Assembly: GCA_045592585.1 (NCBI GenBank)
Contig: JAZNVB010000011.1
Location: forward strand, 1 to 10,468
Source: SIG440 sp045592585
GTDB taxonomy: Bacteria > Bacillota > Clostridia > Monoglobales > Monoglobaceae
DNA: 10,468 nucleotides
Direction: 5' to 3'
In this document: piece by piece, positions 1 through 5,831 of the stretch
Position numbering within the stretch: the stretch's first letter is position 1
How the letters are laid out: the number at the start of each line of letters is the position of its first letter
Translations under genes and position numbers: made by a program
The notes under the pieces: generated by a model
What the model was told of the DNA's origin: nothing
Databases searched by the model: none
What the model saw: only the letters and a program-made list of their open reading frames with translations

Positions 1-183
1 AAGAACACACTTCACACAAGACGTCAGGCTCTTGAATTCATCACAAAGGAAGACGTTGTTGCAAAGTTGTTCGCTGAGATCGCACCCAAGTACGCTGAGC
101 GTAACGGTGGTTATACAAGAATTATGAAGGTTGGTCCCAGACGCGGCGACGCAGCTGAGATTTCAATTCTGGAGCTTGTATAA
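1..183 (+). CDS. rplQ: Ribosomal protein L17, C-terminal part (5' end outside window)
   Basis: The reading frame is open from the first base and ends at TAA 181-183, giving the last 60 residues. It reads KNTLHTRRQALEF at the start, then AERNGGYTRIMKVGPRRGDA, which is the typical C-terminal signature of bacterial L17. L17 is a large-subunit protein that sits near the peptide exit tunnel. In Firmicutes rplQ usually closes the rpsM-rpsK-rpsD-rpoA-rplQ operon. A terminator hairpin follows 17 bases after the stop, in agreement with that. Only the N-terminal half is missing, because of the window edge. Confidence 0.95.
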   Translation, partial: KNTLHTRRQALEFITKEDVVAKLFAEIAPKYAERNGGYTRIMKVGPRRGDAAEISILELV

Positions 184-200
184 AATAATTGCAATATGGT

Positions 201-230
201 GGCGGCTCTTATTATGAGCCGCCATTTATT
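201..230 (+). terminator. Rho-independent terminator after rplQ
   Basis: An 8-bp GC-rich stem, GGCGGCTC (201-208) with GAGCCGCC (216-223), has a 7-base loop and is followed by ATTTATT. It ends the rplQ transcript. It lies upstream of the HAD gene ATG, which is why the longer frame open from 189 is not used as the gene start. Confidence 0.85.
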
Positions 231-260
231 CTGCATATTTTTCAGAAAGGATTCATTCCA

Positions 261-917
261 ATGATAAAACTTTGTATTTTTGATATGGATGGTACCTTGG
301 TTAACACCATTGATACTATTGCGTATTTTGGAAACACAACGCTTGAAAATTTCGGCATTGATCCGATACCCACAGAGAATTATAAAACACTGGTGGGTAA
401 TGGCTCACGTGTTCTTATCGAAAGAATGCTCAGGTTCCGTGATGTACAGCCCGAAAATGTAGACGAAATACATAAGTGGTATATGAATAAATATGACAAT
501 GATTTCATGTACCTTACCTGTGCATATGAGGGGATTATTCCAATGCTTAAAGCTTTGAAGGAGGCCGGAGTCAAAACGGCAATTCTTTCAAACAAAGACG
601 ATATTACTGCCAAAAAGGTAGCCGAAGAACTTTTTGAAGAAGGTCTTATTGATTTGTGTCTTGGCGCAAGAGAGGGCAAGGCATTAAAGCCTGACCCGGA
701 ATCGGTGTTTGAAATAGTGGAGGAATTTGGCGTTGCAAGGGCAGAATGTATTTACATTGGTGATACTGCAACGGATATTGAAACCGCAAAGAATGCAGGC
801 CTTTATTCTGTTGGCGTCCTTTGGGGTTTCCGTGATGAAGCAGAACTTCGGAATGCCGGTGCGGATAAAATAATATCCGATCCTATGGAAATTGCCGAGT
901 TTGCAAATAATAACTAA
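261..917 (+). CDS. HAD-superfamily hydrolase, phosphoglycolate phosphatase-like
   Basis: This is a 218-residue phosphatase of HAD subfamily IA, probably cytoplasmic and Mg-dependent, with a covalent phospho-aspartate mechanism. All four HAD motifs are visible: DMDGT (nucleophile D8, general acid D10), motif II ILSN (S110), motif III ALKP (K143) and motif IV GDTATD (D168, D172). Residues 16-90 form the helical cap. The family includes Gph (2-phosphoglycolate), PpaX (pyrophosphate) and nucleotide phosphatases. The substrate cannot be read from the sequence. ATG 261 is chosen because AGAAAGGA at 244-251 precedes it. The longer frame from 189 would translate the rplQ terminator. It is monocistronic, between two terminators. 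Confidence 0.88.
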   Translation: MIKLCIFDMDGTLVNTIDTIAYFGNTTLENFGIDPIPTENYKTLVGNGSRVLIERMLRFRDVQPENVDEIHKWYMNKYDNDFMYLTCAYEGIIPMLKALKEAGVKTAILSNKDDITAKKVAEELFEEGLIDLCLGAREGKALKPDPESVFEIVEEFGVARAECIYIGDTATDIETAKNAGLYSVGVLWGFRDEAELRNAGADKIISDPMEIAEFANNN

Positions 918-924
918 CATTCAT

Positions 925-952
925 GGACTGCACAATAAGATGCAGTCCTTTT
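925..952 (+). terminator. Terminator of the HAD gene
   Basis: The stem GGACTGCA (925-932) pairs with TGCAGTCC (941-948), with an 8-base loop, followed by TTTT. It separates the HAD gene from the convergent membrane-protein gene that ends at 962. On the minus strand there is no T-tract after the stem, so it looks one-directional. Confidence 0.8.
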
Positions 953-961
953 GATATTGAT

Positions 962-1969
962 TTAGTTAACAAATTTCCATATTATAACACCTGTCCACAA
1001 AAGTCCGGCATATCCAAAGGCTGAGTACAGGTTGGATACAAGAGCGGAAAAACCAAAACCGGCAAAAGGGATGGCAAGCATACACAGAATTGCAGCTGCA
1101 AATACACGGTGAGAGGATTTTGTGAAATTAAATTTTGACAAAATCCCAAATCCCTGAGATACGGCGGTGGTACAAAGAGCCATAAAAAGAACGGCTGTGT
1201 ATATATAGGTAGTGATGGTTCCTCTGCCGGTTGATAATGTTAAAAGAGGCATGTCGGCAGAAATCAGACTTTCAAAAAACGTGTTCATTGTAAGCCATAT
1301 AACAAAAATCAGCAGACCAAGAATGCATCCACTGATTGCAGATGCGCCAATCAGTTGCTTTTTATTTGCGGTCATAGATAAAGGTACCAGGACAGCACCT
1401 GCTGTTATTGTGTTGTAGCTGACATAGCAAAGCGATGAAATTAAAGGATTGGTTTTAATTGTGTTAAAGGATGAAAAAACAGGCACAGGCTGAAATAGTG
1501 ATGCAAAGCAAATAAAAACTATTCCTGCAACCATCAGGGGTACCAGAATGGTGTTGATTGCCACAAGTCCTTTGATATCAAAAGCAAAAACGCAAAAGCA
1601 CACAAGAGCAAGAAGCCATATACCAGATTGCGGCGAAAGTCCAAAGGTTTCACGGGCAAGAACGCCACAGGCGGATAGCATTATAAAAAATCCACAGAAC
1701 ATGTATGTGAGCATAAAGAACCGGACAATGGGGGAAAGCCGTCCCGAAAGAATTCTAAGCAGACTGTCAAAGTCGGAACATTGATGTTTTTGGGCCAATT
1801 GCATTATAATGTAGCAAATGGCTGCAAAGCTGATTGTGGCTATGACAATCCCGGTACAATCCGTTGTGGAAGGAATGCTGAAATATTCAAAAATCTCTTT
1901 GCCCGAGGCAAATCCTGCTCCGATGACAAGACCGATAAAAACCGCCGAAATGTTGATGACCTGCTTCAT
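962..1969 (-). CDS. YkvI-family membrane protein (putative LeuT-fold transporter)
   Basis: The 335-residue integral membrane protein has about ten hydrophobic segments. Near the N terminus it carries IGAGFASGKE (residues 16-25), the conserved signature of the YkvI-type family (COG3949), which is related to amino-acid/sodium symporters of the LeuT fold. The unwound glycine-rich helix 1 is where such transporters bind substrate and ion. The substrate is unknown. I chose ATG 1969: an AAAGGAG sequence lies just upstream on the minus strand (1981-1975), and the alternative GTG at 1984 would overlap that binding site. It stands alone and convergent to the HAD gene. Its promoter was not clearly found between 1985 and 2098. 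Confidence 0.8.
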   Translation of the reverse strand: MKQVINISAVFIGLVIGAGFASGKEIFEYFSIPSTTDCTGIVIATISFAAICYIIMQLAQKHQCSDFDSLLRILSGRLSPIVRFFMLTYMFCGFFIMLSACGVLARETFGLSPQSGIWLLALVCFCVFAFDIKGLVAINTILVPLMVAGIVFICFASLFQPVPVFSSFNTIKTNPLISSLCYVSYNTITAGAVLVPLSMTANKKQLIGASAISGCILGLLIFVIWLTMNTFFESLISADMPLLTLSTGRGTITTYIYTAVLFMALCTTAVSQGFGILSKFNFTKSSHRVFAAAILCMLAIPFAGFGFSALVSNLYSAFGYAGLLWTGVIIWKFVN

Positions 1970-2035
1970 AAGAACTCCTTTCACAGTTTAAAAACTTGTA
2001 GAAATTTGTGTGTTGTGGAACGCATATGGTCTTTT

Positions 2036-2051
2036 CTACAATATATTGTGG
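2036..2051. promoter_or_regulatory. 12-bp palindrome resembling an NrdR box
   Basis: ACAATATATTGT (2038-2049) is a perfect palindrome in the divergent region between the YkvI-like gene and rpmG. Its core CAATATATTG fits the known NrdR-box core CwAtATaTwG. True NrdR sites usually come as a pair about three helical turns apart. I see no second copy, so the assignment is weak. It could be the operator of any dimeric regulator, or chance in AT-rich DNA. Confidence 0.3.
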
Positions 2052-2098
2052 AGTGCCCCGGGAATATTCTTTTAAGGCAAAAAAATTATAAAAAACCA

Positions 2099-2127
2099 TT
2101 GACAAGACTTGAAAATTATGATAATAT
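2099..2127 (+). promoter_or_regulatory. Sigma-A promoter for rpmG-secE-nusG
   Basis: A consensus -35 TTGACA (2099-2104) and a -10 TAATAT (2122-2127) are separated by 17 bp. Transcription would start near 2134, leaving a leader of about 107 nt before rpmG. The leader holds a small hairpin, TGTGTT (2156-2161) with AACACA (2169-2174). Confidence 0.8.
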
Positions 2128-2240
2128 ATACCTACCTCTGAAAAGGGGCTTTATTTGTGTTGTGAAAAAACACAGCATTTACAGGTAAAATCCGGCGGGC
2201 AACGAGCCTTCCGATGGGTTATACAGAAAGGGTGAAAAAG

Positions 2241-2390
2241 ATGAGAGTAAAAATCACATTGGCTTGCACAGAATGCAAACAGAGAAACTATGACACAATG
2301 AAGAACAAGAAGAACGATCCTGACAGACTTGAGATGAACAAGTACTGCAGATTCTGCAAGAAGCACACACTGCATAAGGAAACAAAGTAA
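2241..2390 (+). CDS. rpmG: Ribosomal protein L33
   Basis: This 49-residue, lysine-rich large-subunit protein is typical of L33 in length and order of motifs. It has the zinc-binding form, with two CxxC pairs: C9-x2-C12 and C36-x2-C39. It starts MRVKITLACTEC and ends HKETK. The Shine-Dalgarno site AAAGGGTGA lies at 2227-2235. Its position immediately before secE and nusG is the common arrangement in Firmicutes and many other bacteria. The zinc form is often the one replaced by a zinc-free paralogue under zinc starvation; no paralogue is in this window. Confidence 0.96.
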   Translation: MRVKITLACTECKQRNYDTMKNKKNDPDRLEMNKYCRFCKKHTLHKETK

Positions 2391-2417
2391 TTTTACGAAA
2401 GCAAGAGGTAAATTGAA

Positions 2418-2618
2418 ATGGAAAAGAAACCAAATGTATTCGCAAGAATCAAAGATTGGTTCATTGATATGAAGGCAGAACTCAAAAGAGTTGTATGGCC
2501 ATCATTCAAAAAGATAAGAACCAACACATTGATTGTACTTATTTTCGTTTTGATTGTCGGCGCAATAATCTGGATTCTTGACTGGTTGTTCGGTTTAGGA
2601 ATTTCTGCGATTTATTAG
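2418..2618 (+). CDS. secE: Preprotein translocase subunit SecE
   Basis: The 66-residue protein is the short, single-span Gram-positive type of SecE. An amphipathic N-terminal helix carries the family motif ELKRVVWPS (residues 21-29). It is followed by one hydrophobic segment at about 37-57. SecE clamps SecY in the membrane and is essential for protein export. The binding site AGAGGT (2404-2409) precedes ATG 2418. It is 27 bases after rpmG and 39 before nusG, clearly one operon. Confidence 0.95.
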   Translation: MEKKPNVFARIKDWFIDMKAELKRVVWPSFKKIRTNTLIVLIFVLIVGAIIWILDWLFGLGISAIY

Positions 2619-2657
2619 TCGCTGGATAACAGGAGTGAAAGGGGCGTTACGCAATTT

Positions 2658-3179
2658 ATGTCTAACGAGGCAAAATGGTATGTTGCTCACACCTACTCAG
2701 GCTATGAAAATAAGGTAAAAGCCGATATTGAAAAAACCATTGAAAATCGCAATATGCAGGACGTAATACAGGAAATCAGCGTTCCCATGGAAGAAGTTGT
2801 CGAGATTAAAGACGACAAAAAGAAGACCGTTATGCGCAAAGTTTTCCCCGGTTATGTAATTGTAAAAATGATTATGACCGACGAAAGCTGGTATGTTGTT
2901 CGCAACTGCCGTGGCGTTACGGGCTTTGTAGGGCCGGGCTCCAAGCCTGTTCCTCTTACGGACGAGGAAATTGCAGCCATCGGTCTTGAAAAGAAAACAG
3001 TCACTGTTGGCTTTGACGTTGGCGACAATATCCGTGTTAAGTACGGACCGCTTGAAGGCTTTGTTGGTGTTATCACCGCTATCGTTATGGATAAGCAAAA
3101 GATCAAAGCCAAGATTTCGATGTTCGGCAGAGATACCGATGTTGAGCTTGAGTTCAATCAGGTAGAAGCATTAAGCTAA
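2658..3179 (+). CDS. nusG: Transcription elongation factor NusG
   Basis: The 173-residue protein has the full NusG layout. The NGN domain (residues about 5-105) starts with WYVAHTYSGYENKVK and includes FPGYV and TGFVG, the surface that binds RNA polymerase. The C-terminal KOW domain (about 121-155) contains VKYGPLEGFVG. NusG tunes pausing and termination and couples RNA polymerase to the ribosome or Rho. The start ATG 2658 lies 13 bases after AAAGGGG (2638-2644), a longer gap than its neighbours have, but no closer in-frame start exists upstream. Transcription may run on into rplK, as only a weak hairpin follows. Confidence 0.95.
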   Translation: MSNEAKWYVAHTYSGYENKVKADIEKTIENRNMQDVIQEISVPMEEVVEIKDDKKKTVMRKVFPGYVIVKMIMTDESWYVVRNCRGVTGFVGPGSKPVPLTDEEIAAIGLEKKTVTVGFDVGDNIRVKYGPLEGFVGVITAIVMDKQKIKAKISMFGRDTDVELEFNQVEALS

Positions 3180-3188
3180 AAATTAGTT

Positions 3189-3240
3189 TCCCACACGGCA
3201 AAATGCCGTTTATATATATCCGCAATGCGGATAGGTGGGA
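3189..3240 (+). promoter_or_regulatory. Three-way-junction RNA element in the rplK leader
   Basis: An outer stem TCCCAC (3189-3194) with GTGGGA (3235-3240) encloses two perfect hairpins: ACGGCA/TGCCGT (3195-3200/3204-3209) and ATCCGC/GCGGAT (3218-3223/3227-3232). The right strand of the outer stem is the same GTGGGA that forms the 5' arm of the L1-like site that follows. The two folds therefore exclude each other. That this is a regulatory switch is inference. The first hairpin may also act as a weak terminator after nusG. Confidence 0.55.
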
Positions 3241-3275
3241 GGGGCGGGGAAAACTCCGTACCCGGTATTACCACG
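3234..3275 (+). promoter_or_regulatory. Putative ribosomal protein L1 binding site (23S rRNA mimic) before rplK
   Basis: GGTGGGAG (3234-3241) and CGGTATTACCAC (3263-3274) flank the hairpin CGGGG-AAAA-CTCCG (3245-3258). From memory, bacterial 23S rRNA uses GGUGGGAG and (C)GGUGAAAUACCACC at the L1 stalk, with the same order and an asymmetric internal loop. L1 is known to repress the L11-L1 operon by binding such a mimic. The gene's own ribosome binding site lies 10 bases downstream. Confidence 0.65.
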
Positions 3276-3300
3276 TTTGTGAAAGGGAGGTGTCATTAGA

Positions 3301-3726
3301 ATGGCGCAAAAAATTACAGGTTACATCAAATTACAGATTGAGGCAGGCAAGGCTACACCGGCTCCTCCGGTTGGTCCCGCACTTGGTCAGCATGGTGTAA
3401 ACATTATGGACTTCTGTAAGCAGTTCAACGAAAAAACAGCAAAGGATGCAGGTCTTGTTATCCCTGTTGTTATCACTGTTTATCAGGACAGATCTTTCTC
3501 GTTCATTACAAAAACTCCGCCTGCTGCAGTTCTTATCAAAAAGGCTTGCAAGATTCAGAGTGGTAGTGGCGTTCCGAACAAGACAAAGGTTGCTCAGCTT
3601 TCAAAGGCTGACCTGCAGGCAATTGCAGAACAGAAGATGCCCGACCTTAACGCAGCATCAGTTGAAGCTGCAATGTCAATGATTGCGGGCACAGCAAGAT
3701 CTATGGGCGTTACCGTAGAAGACTAA
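3301..3726 (+). CDS. rplK: Ribosomal protein L11
   Basis: The 141-residue protein has the normal L11 length. The N-terminal domain holds the proline-rich APPVGPALGQHGVNIMDFCK segment that faces the GTPase centre and thiostrepton site. The C-terminal domain, which binds the 23S GTPase-associated rRNA, ends in ARSMGVTVED. L11 forms the stalk base used by EF-G, EF-Tu and RelA. GGGAGGTG (3285-3292) precedes ATG 3301. It is first in the rplK-rplA pair and is probably repressed by L1 through the leader structure. Confidence 0.96.
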   Translation: MAQKITGYIKLQIEAGKATPAPPVGPALGQHGVNIMDFCKQFNEKTAKDAGLVIPVVITVYQDRSFSFITKTPPAAVLIKKACKIQSGSGVPNKTKVAQLSKADLQAIAEQKMPDLNAASVEAAMSMIAGTARSMGVTVED

Positions 3727-3754
3727 TTTGGTTAAAATTAGTCAATTGAAATTA

Positions 3755-3792
3755 GTGGGAGGAATACACAAAGAGGTATTCTGCTGAACCAC
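3755..3792 (+). promoter_or_regulatory. Second L1-binding-site-like RNA element, before rplA
   Basis: The rplK-rplA gap repeats the same plan as the rplK leader. GTGGGAGG (3755-3762) and TGCTGAACCAC (3782-3792) enclose the stem GAATAC/GTATTC (3763-3768 with 3776-3781 approximately). The outer GTGG/CCAC pair and the purine-rich internal loop are conserved while the apical stem differs, as expected for a protein-binding motif rather than a simple duplication. The rplA ribosome binding site AGGAGG (3796-3801) follows at once. Confidence 0.55.
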
Positions 3793-3811
3793 ATTAGGAG
3801 GAAATGAATCA

Positions 3812-4507
3812 ATGAAGAAAGGTAAGAAATATCAAGACAGCGTTAAGCTTATTGAAAAAGGCAAGCTTTATGACACAGCAGAAGCTTTGGAACTTGTTTG
3901 CCAAACAGCAAAAGCTAAGTTTGACGAAACTGTTGAGATACACGTTAAATTGGGTGTTGACTCACGTCATGCTGACCAGCAGGTTAGAGGTGCGGTAGTT
4001 CTCCCCAACGGAACAGGTAAAGATGTTAAAGTTCTTGTTTTTGCTCGTGAAGGCAAGGCAGACGAAGCAAAGGCTGCAGGTGCAGACTTTGTTGGTGCTG
4101 AAGACCTGGTTCAGAAAATCCAGTCAGAAAACTGGTTTGATTTTGATGTTGTTGTTGCAACTCCCGATATGATGGGCGTTGTTGGTAGAATCGGTAAGGT
4201 TCTTGGTCCTAAGGGTCTTATGCCAAGCCCCAAGGCAGGCACCGTTACTCCCGACGTTACCCGTGCGGTTGCTGACATCAAATCAGGTAAGATTGAATAC
4301 CGTCTTGACAAGACAAACATTATCCATTGTCCTTTGGGCAAGGCGTCTTTCGGAAAAGACAAGCTTGTTGAAAACTTCGATGCTCTTATGGGTGCAATCG
4401 TTAAGGCAAAGCCTGCAGCTGCAAAAGGTCAGTACCTTAAGTCAGTTACCGTTGCATCTACAATGGGCCCCGGCATCAAGATTAACTCAAACAAAATTGA
4501 TGCTTAA
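3812..4507 (+). CDS. rplA: Ribosomal protein L1
   Basis: The 231-residue protein has the usual L1 length. It shows the signature blocks LGVDSRHADQQVRG near residue 45 and GPKGLMPSPKAGTVT near 135, which contribute to the rRNA-binding face of domain I. L1 binds the mobile stalk that releases deacylated tRNA, and it also represses its own mRNA. AGGAGG (3796-3801) is 10 bases before ATG 3812. The rplJ promoter begins 16 bases after its stop, and no terminator lies between. Confidence 0.96.
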   Translation: MKKGKKYQDSVKLIEKGKLYDTAEALELVCQTAKAKFDETVEIHVKLGVDSRHADQQVRGAVVLPNGTGKDVKVLVFAREGKADEAKAAGADFVGAEDLVQKIQSENWFDFDVVVATPDMMGVVGRIGKVLGPKGLMPSPKAGTVTPDVTRAVADIKSGKIEYRLDKTNIIHCPLGKASFGKDKLVENFDALMGAIVKAKPAAAKGQYLKSVTVASTMGPGIKINSNKIDA

Positions 4508-4522
4508 ATTTTGAGATTTCTA

Positions 4523-4551
4523 TTGACATATGGTGTTTTATGTGATAAAAT
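4523..4551 (+). promoter_or_regulatory. Sigma-A promoter for rplJ-rplL
   Basis: TTGACA (4523-4528) is a consensus -35. The -10 TAAAAT (4546-4551) follows after 17 bp and carries an extended TGa (4543-4545). Transcription would begin near 4558, at the start of the L10 leader. Confidence 0.85.
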
Positions 4552-4557
4552 GTCATA

Positions 4558-4693
4558 GTTGATGAAATAAAATCCGCAGACAGCAGGTGGCGAATCCAGC
4601 CGTAAATCCTGCCGAGGACTTTACGAAATTGCAAATTCTGGTTTGTTGTTTACGTAGTATAACCCTCGCATGTCTGTGAGGGTTATTTATTTT
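4558..4693 (+). promoter_or_regulatory. Ribosomal protein L10 leader (autoregulatory attenuator)
   Basis: The stretch CCGCAGACAGCAGGTGG (4574-4590) is a clear match to the conserved head of the Firmicute L10 leader (Rfam L10_leader class). L10, or the L10(L12)4 complex, is known to bind this RNA and reduce expression of rplJ-rplL. The antiterminator is visible: CGCAGACA (4575-4582) can pair over 8 bp with TGTCTGTG (4671-4678). That segment contains the loop and part of the right arm of the terminator, so the two folds exclude each other. Between them lie CCAGCCGTAAATCCTGCC and GGACTTTACG, which form the L10-binding arms. Confidence 0.88.
4661..4693 (+). terminator. Attenuator terminator within the L10 leader
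   Basis: The 10-bp stem AACCCTCGCA (4661-4670) with TGTGAGGGTT (4675-4684) has the tetraloop TGTC and is followed by ATTTATTTT. It stops transcription before rplJ when L10 is in excess. Confidence 0.9.
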
Positions 4694-4736
4694 GGAATTA
4701 GAAGTTAGTTAATTTTCGAAAGGAGGAAACTCAATT

Positions 4737-5240
4737 ATGCCAAGTGAAAAAGTTTTAGAGAGCAAAAAGGTCATAGTTGCTGATTTAGTTGAAAGACTGA
4801 AGGCAGCACAGGCAGGCGTTATCGCTGACTATCGTGGTCTTACAGTTGCTCAGGATACAGAGCTCCGTGCAAAGCTCAGAGAAGCAGGTGTTGAATACAC
4901 AATCGTTAAGAACACCCTTACACGCTTTGCTGCAAACGAGGTTGGCCTTGAGGGTCTTGACCCCATTCTTCACGGACCTACAGCTCTTGCTACAAGCAGC
5001 ACAGACGTTGTTGCTCCTGCTAAGGTTCTGGTTGAATTTGCAAAAGCAAATGAACAGCTCGAAATCAAAGCAGGTTTTGTTGACGGTAAAGTTATCGACG
5101 CAAACGAGGTAAAGGTTTACGCAAGCATTCCAAACAAGGAAACACTCATTTCAAAGATGATGGGCAGCTTGCAGGCACCTATCGGAAGCCTCGTAAGAAC
5201 TCTGGACGCAATCGCAAAGAATATGGAAAGCGCCGAGTAA
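4737..5240 (+). CDS. rplJ: Ribosomal protein L10
   Basis: The 167-residue protein is a normal-length L10. The N-terminal rRNA-binding part includes GVIADYRGLTVAQDTELRAK and the YTIVKNTLTRFA block. The C-terminal helix (about 140-165) is the platform for L7/L12 dimers. L10 is the stalk scaffold. It is also the repressor that acts on the leader just upstream. A strong AAGGAGG (4720-4726) precedes ATG 4737. Confidence 0.96.
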   Translation: MPSEKVLESKKVIVADLVERLKAAQAGVIADYRGLTVAQDTELRAKLREAGVEYTIVKNTLTRFAANEVGLEGLDPILHGPTALATSSTDVVAPAKVLVEFAKANEQLEIKAGFVDGKVIDANEVKVYASIPNKETLISKMMGSLQAPIGSLVRTLDAIAKNMESAE

Positions 5241-5264
5241 TTCAAATTGTAAATTTAAAGCATA

Positions 5265-5280
5265 GGGCGGCTTAACGCCC
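5265..5280 (+). other. Hairpin in the rplJ-rplL gap
   Basis: GGGCG (5265-5269) pairs with CGCCC (5276-5280) around a 6-base loop. It is followed by an A-rich run rather than T, so it is not a terminator. It may be an mRNA processing or stability element that helps rplL to be made in excess of rplJ. The role is inference. Confidence 0.4.
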
Positions 5281-5311
5281 CGAAAAAATATTATTATGGA
5301 GGATAATAAAA

Positions 5312-5686
5312 ATGGCTGATATAGCAAAAATGATTGAAGATATCAAAACACTTACACTCGTAGAAATTAACGATCTCGTAAAGGCTCTTGAAGAAGAGTT
5401 TGGCGTAAGCGCTGCTGCTCCCGTTATGGTTGCTGCTGGTGGTGCTGCTGATGGCGCAGCTGCTGGTGCAGAAAAGTCAGAATTTGACGTAGTTCTTGCT
5501 GCTGCAGGTGCTGAAAAGATTAAGGTTATCAAGGCAGTTCGCGAAATCACAGGTCTTGGTCTTGCTGAAGCAAAGGCTGCTGTTGATGGTGCTCCTACAA
5601 CTCTTAAGGAAGCTGTTTCTAAGGACGATGCTGAAAAGATTAAGGCTCAGCTCGAAGAAGTTGGCGCAACTGTAGAACTTAAGTAA
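5312..5686 (+). CDS. rplL: Ribosomal protein L7/L12
   Basis: The 124-residue acidic protein has the three parts of L7/L12: an N-terminal dimerisation helix (1-33, LVEINDLVKALEEEFG), an Ala/Gly-rich hinge (34-55), and the globular C-terminal domain (57-124) with EKIKVIKAVREITGLGLAEA, the factor-binding surface. Several copies form the stalk that recruits EF-Tu and EF-G. GGAGG (5298-5302) precedes ATG 5312. Codon use is strongly biased (GCT/GCA, GTT), as in highly expressed genes. A strong terminator follows. In many bacteria rpoB comes next, but not here. Confidence 0.97.
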   Translation: MADIAKMIEDIKTLTLVEINDLVKALEEEFGVSAAAPVMVAAGGAADGAAAGAEKSEFDVVLAAAGAEKIKVIKAVREITGLGLAEAKAAVDGAPTTLKEAVSKDDAEKIKAQLEEVGATVELK

Positions 5687-5715
5687 TCAATCTCTGCGAT
5701 AGCAGACAACAAAAA

Positions 5716-5742
5716 GGCCGTCTTATATAGACGGCCTTTTTT
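5716..5742 (+). terminator. Strong terminator after rplL
   Basis: GGCCGTCT (5716-5723) pairs with AGACGGCC (5729-5736) around TATAT, with AAAAA before and TTTTTT after. It closes the ribosomal cluster. Confidence 0.93.
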
Positions 5743-5764
5743 CGTCTAAAATTCGAGGGCTTTG

Positions 5765-5778
5765 ACAGATAAATCTGT
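5765..5778. repeat. Short inverted repeat upstream of the ncRNA promoter
   Basis: ACAGAT (5765-5770) and ATCTGT (5773-5778) form an inverted repeat with an AA centre, 18 bases before the -35 box at 5797. It could be an activator operator or a remnant. Nothing else supports a function. Confidence 0.3.
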
Positions 5779-5796
5779 TAAATTTCAATTTACATA

Positions 5797-5825
5797 TTGA
5801 CAAATACAGAAATTGAGTATATACT
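5797..5825 (+). promoter_or_regulatory. Strong sigma-A promoter for a putative ncRNA
   Basis: TTGACA (5797-5802), a 17-bp spacer and TATACT (5820-5825) make a near-perfect promoter with start near 5832. No ORF with a convincing ribosome binding site follows, which points to an RNA gene. Confidence 0.8.
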
Positions 5826-5831
5826 ATTACT

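Noticed and set aside
1781..2188. Plus-strand 135-residue frame
   Set aside because: It is antisense to the YkvI-like gene and runs through the rpmG promoter; no family resemblance.
2697..3098. Minus-strand frame of 133 residues
   Set aside because: Shadow of nusG.
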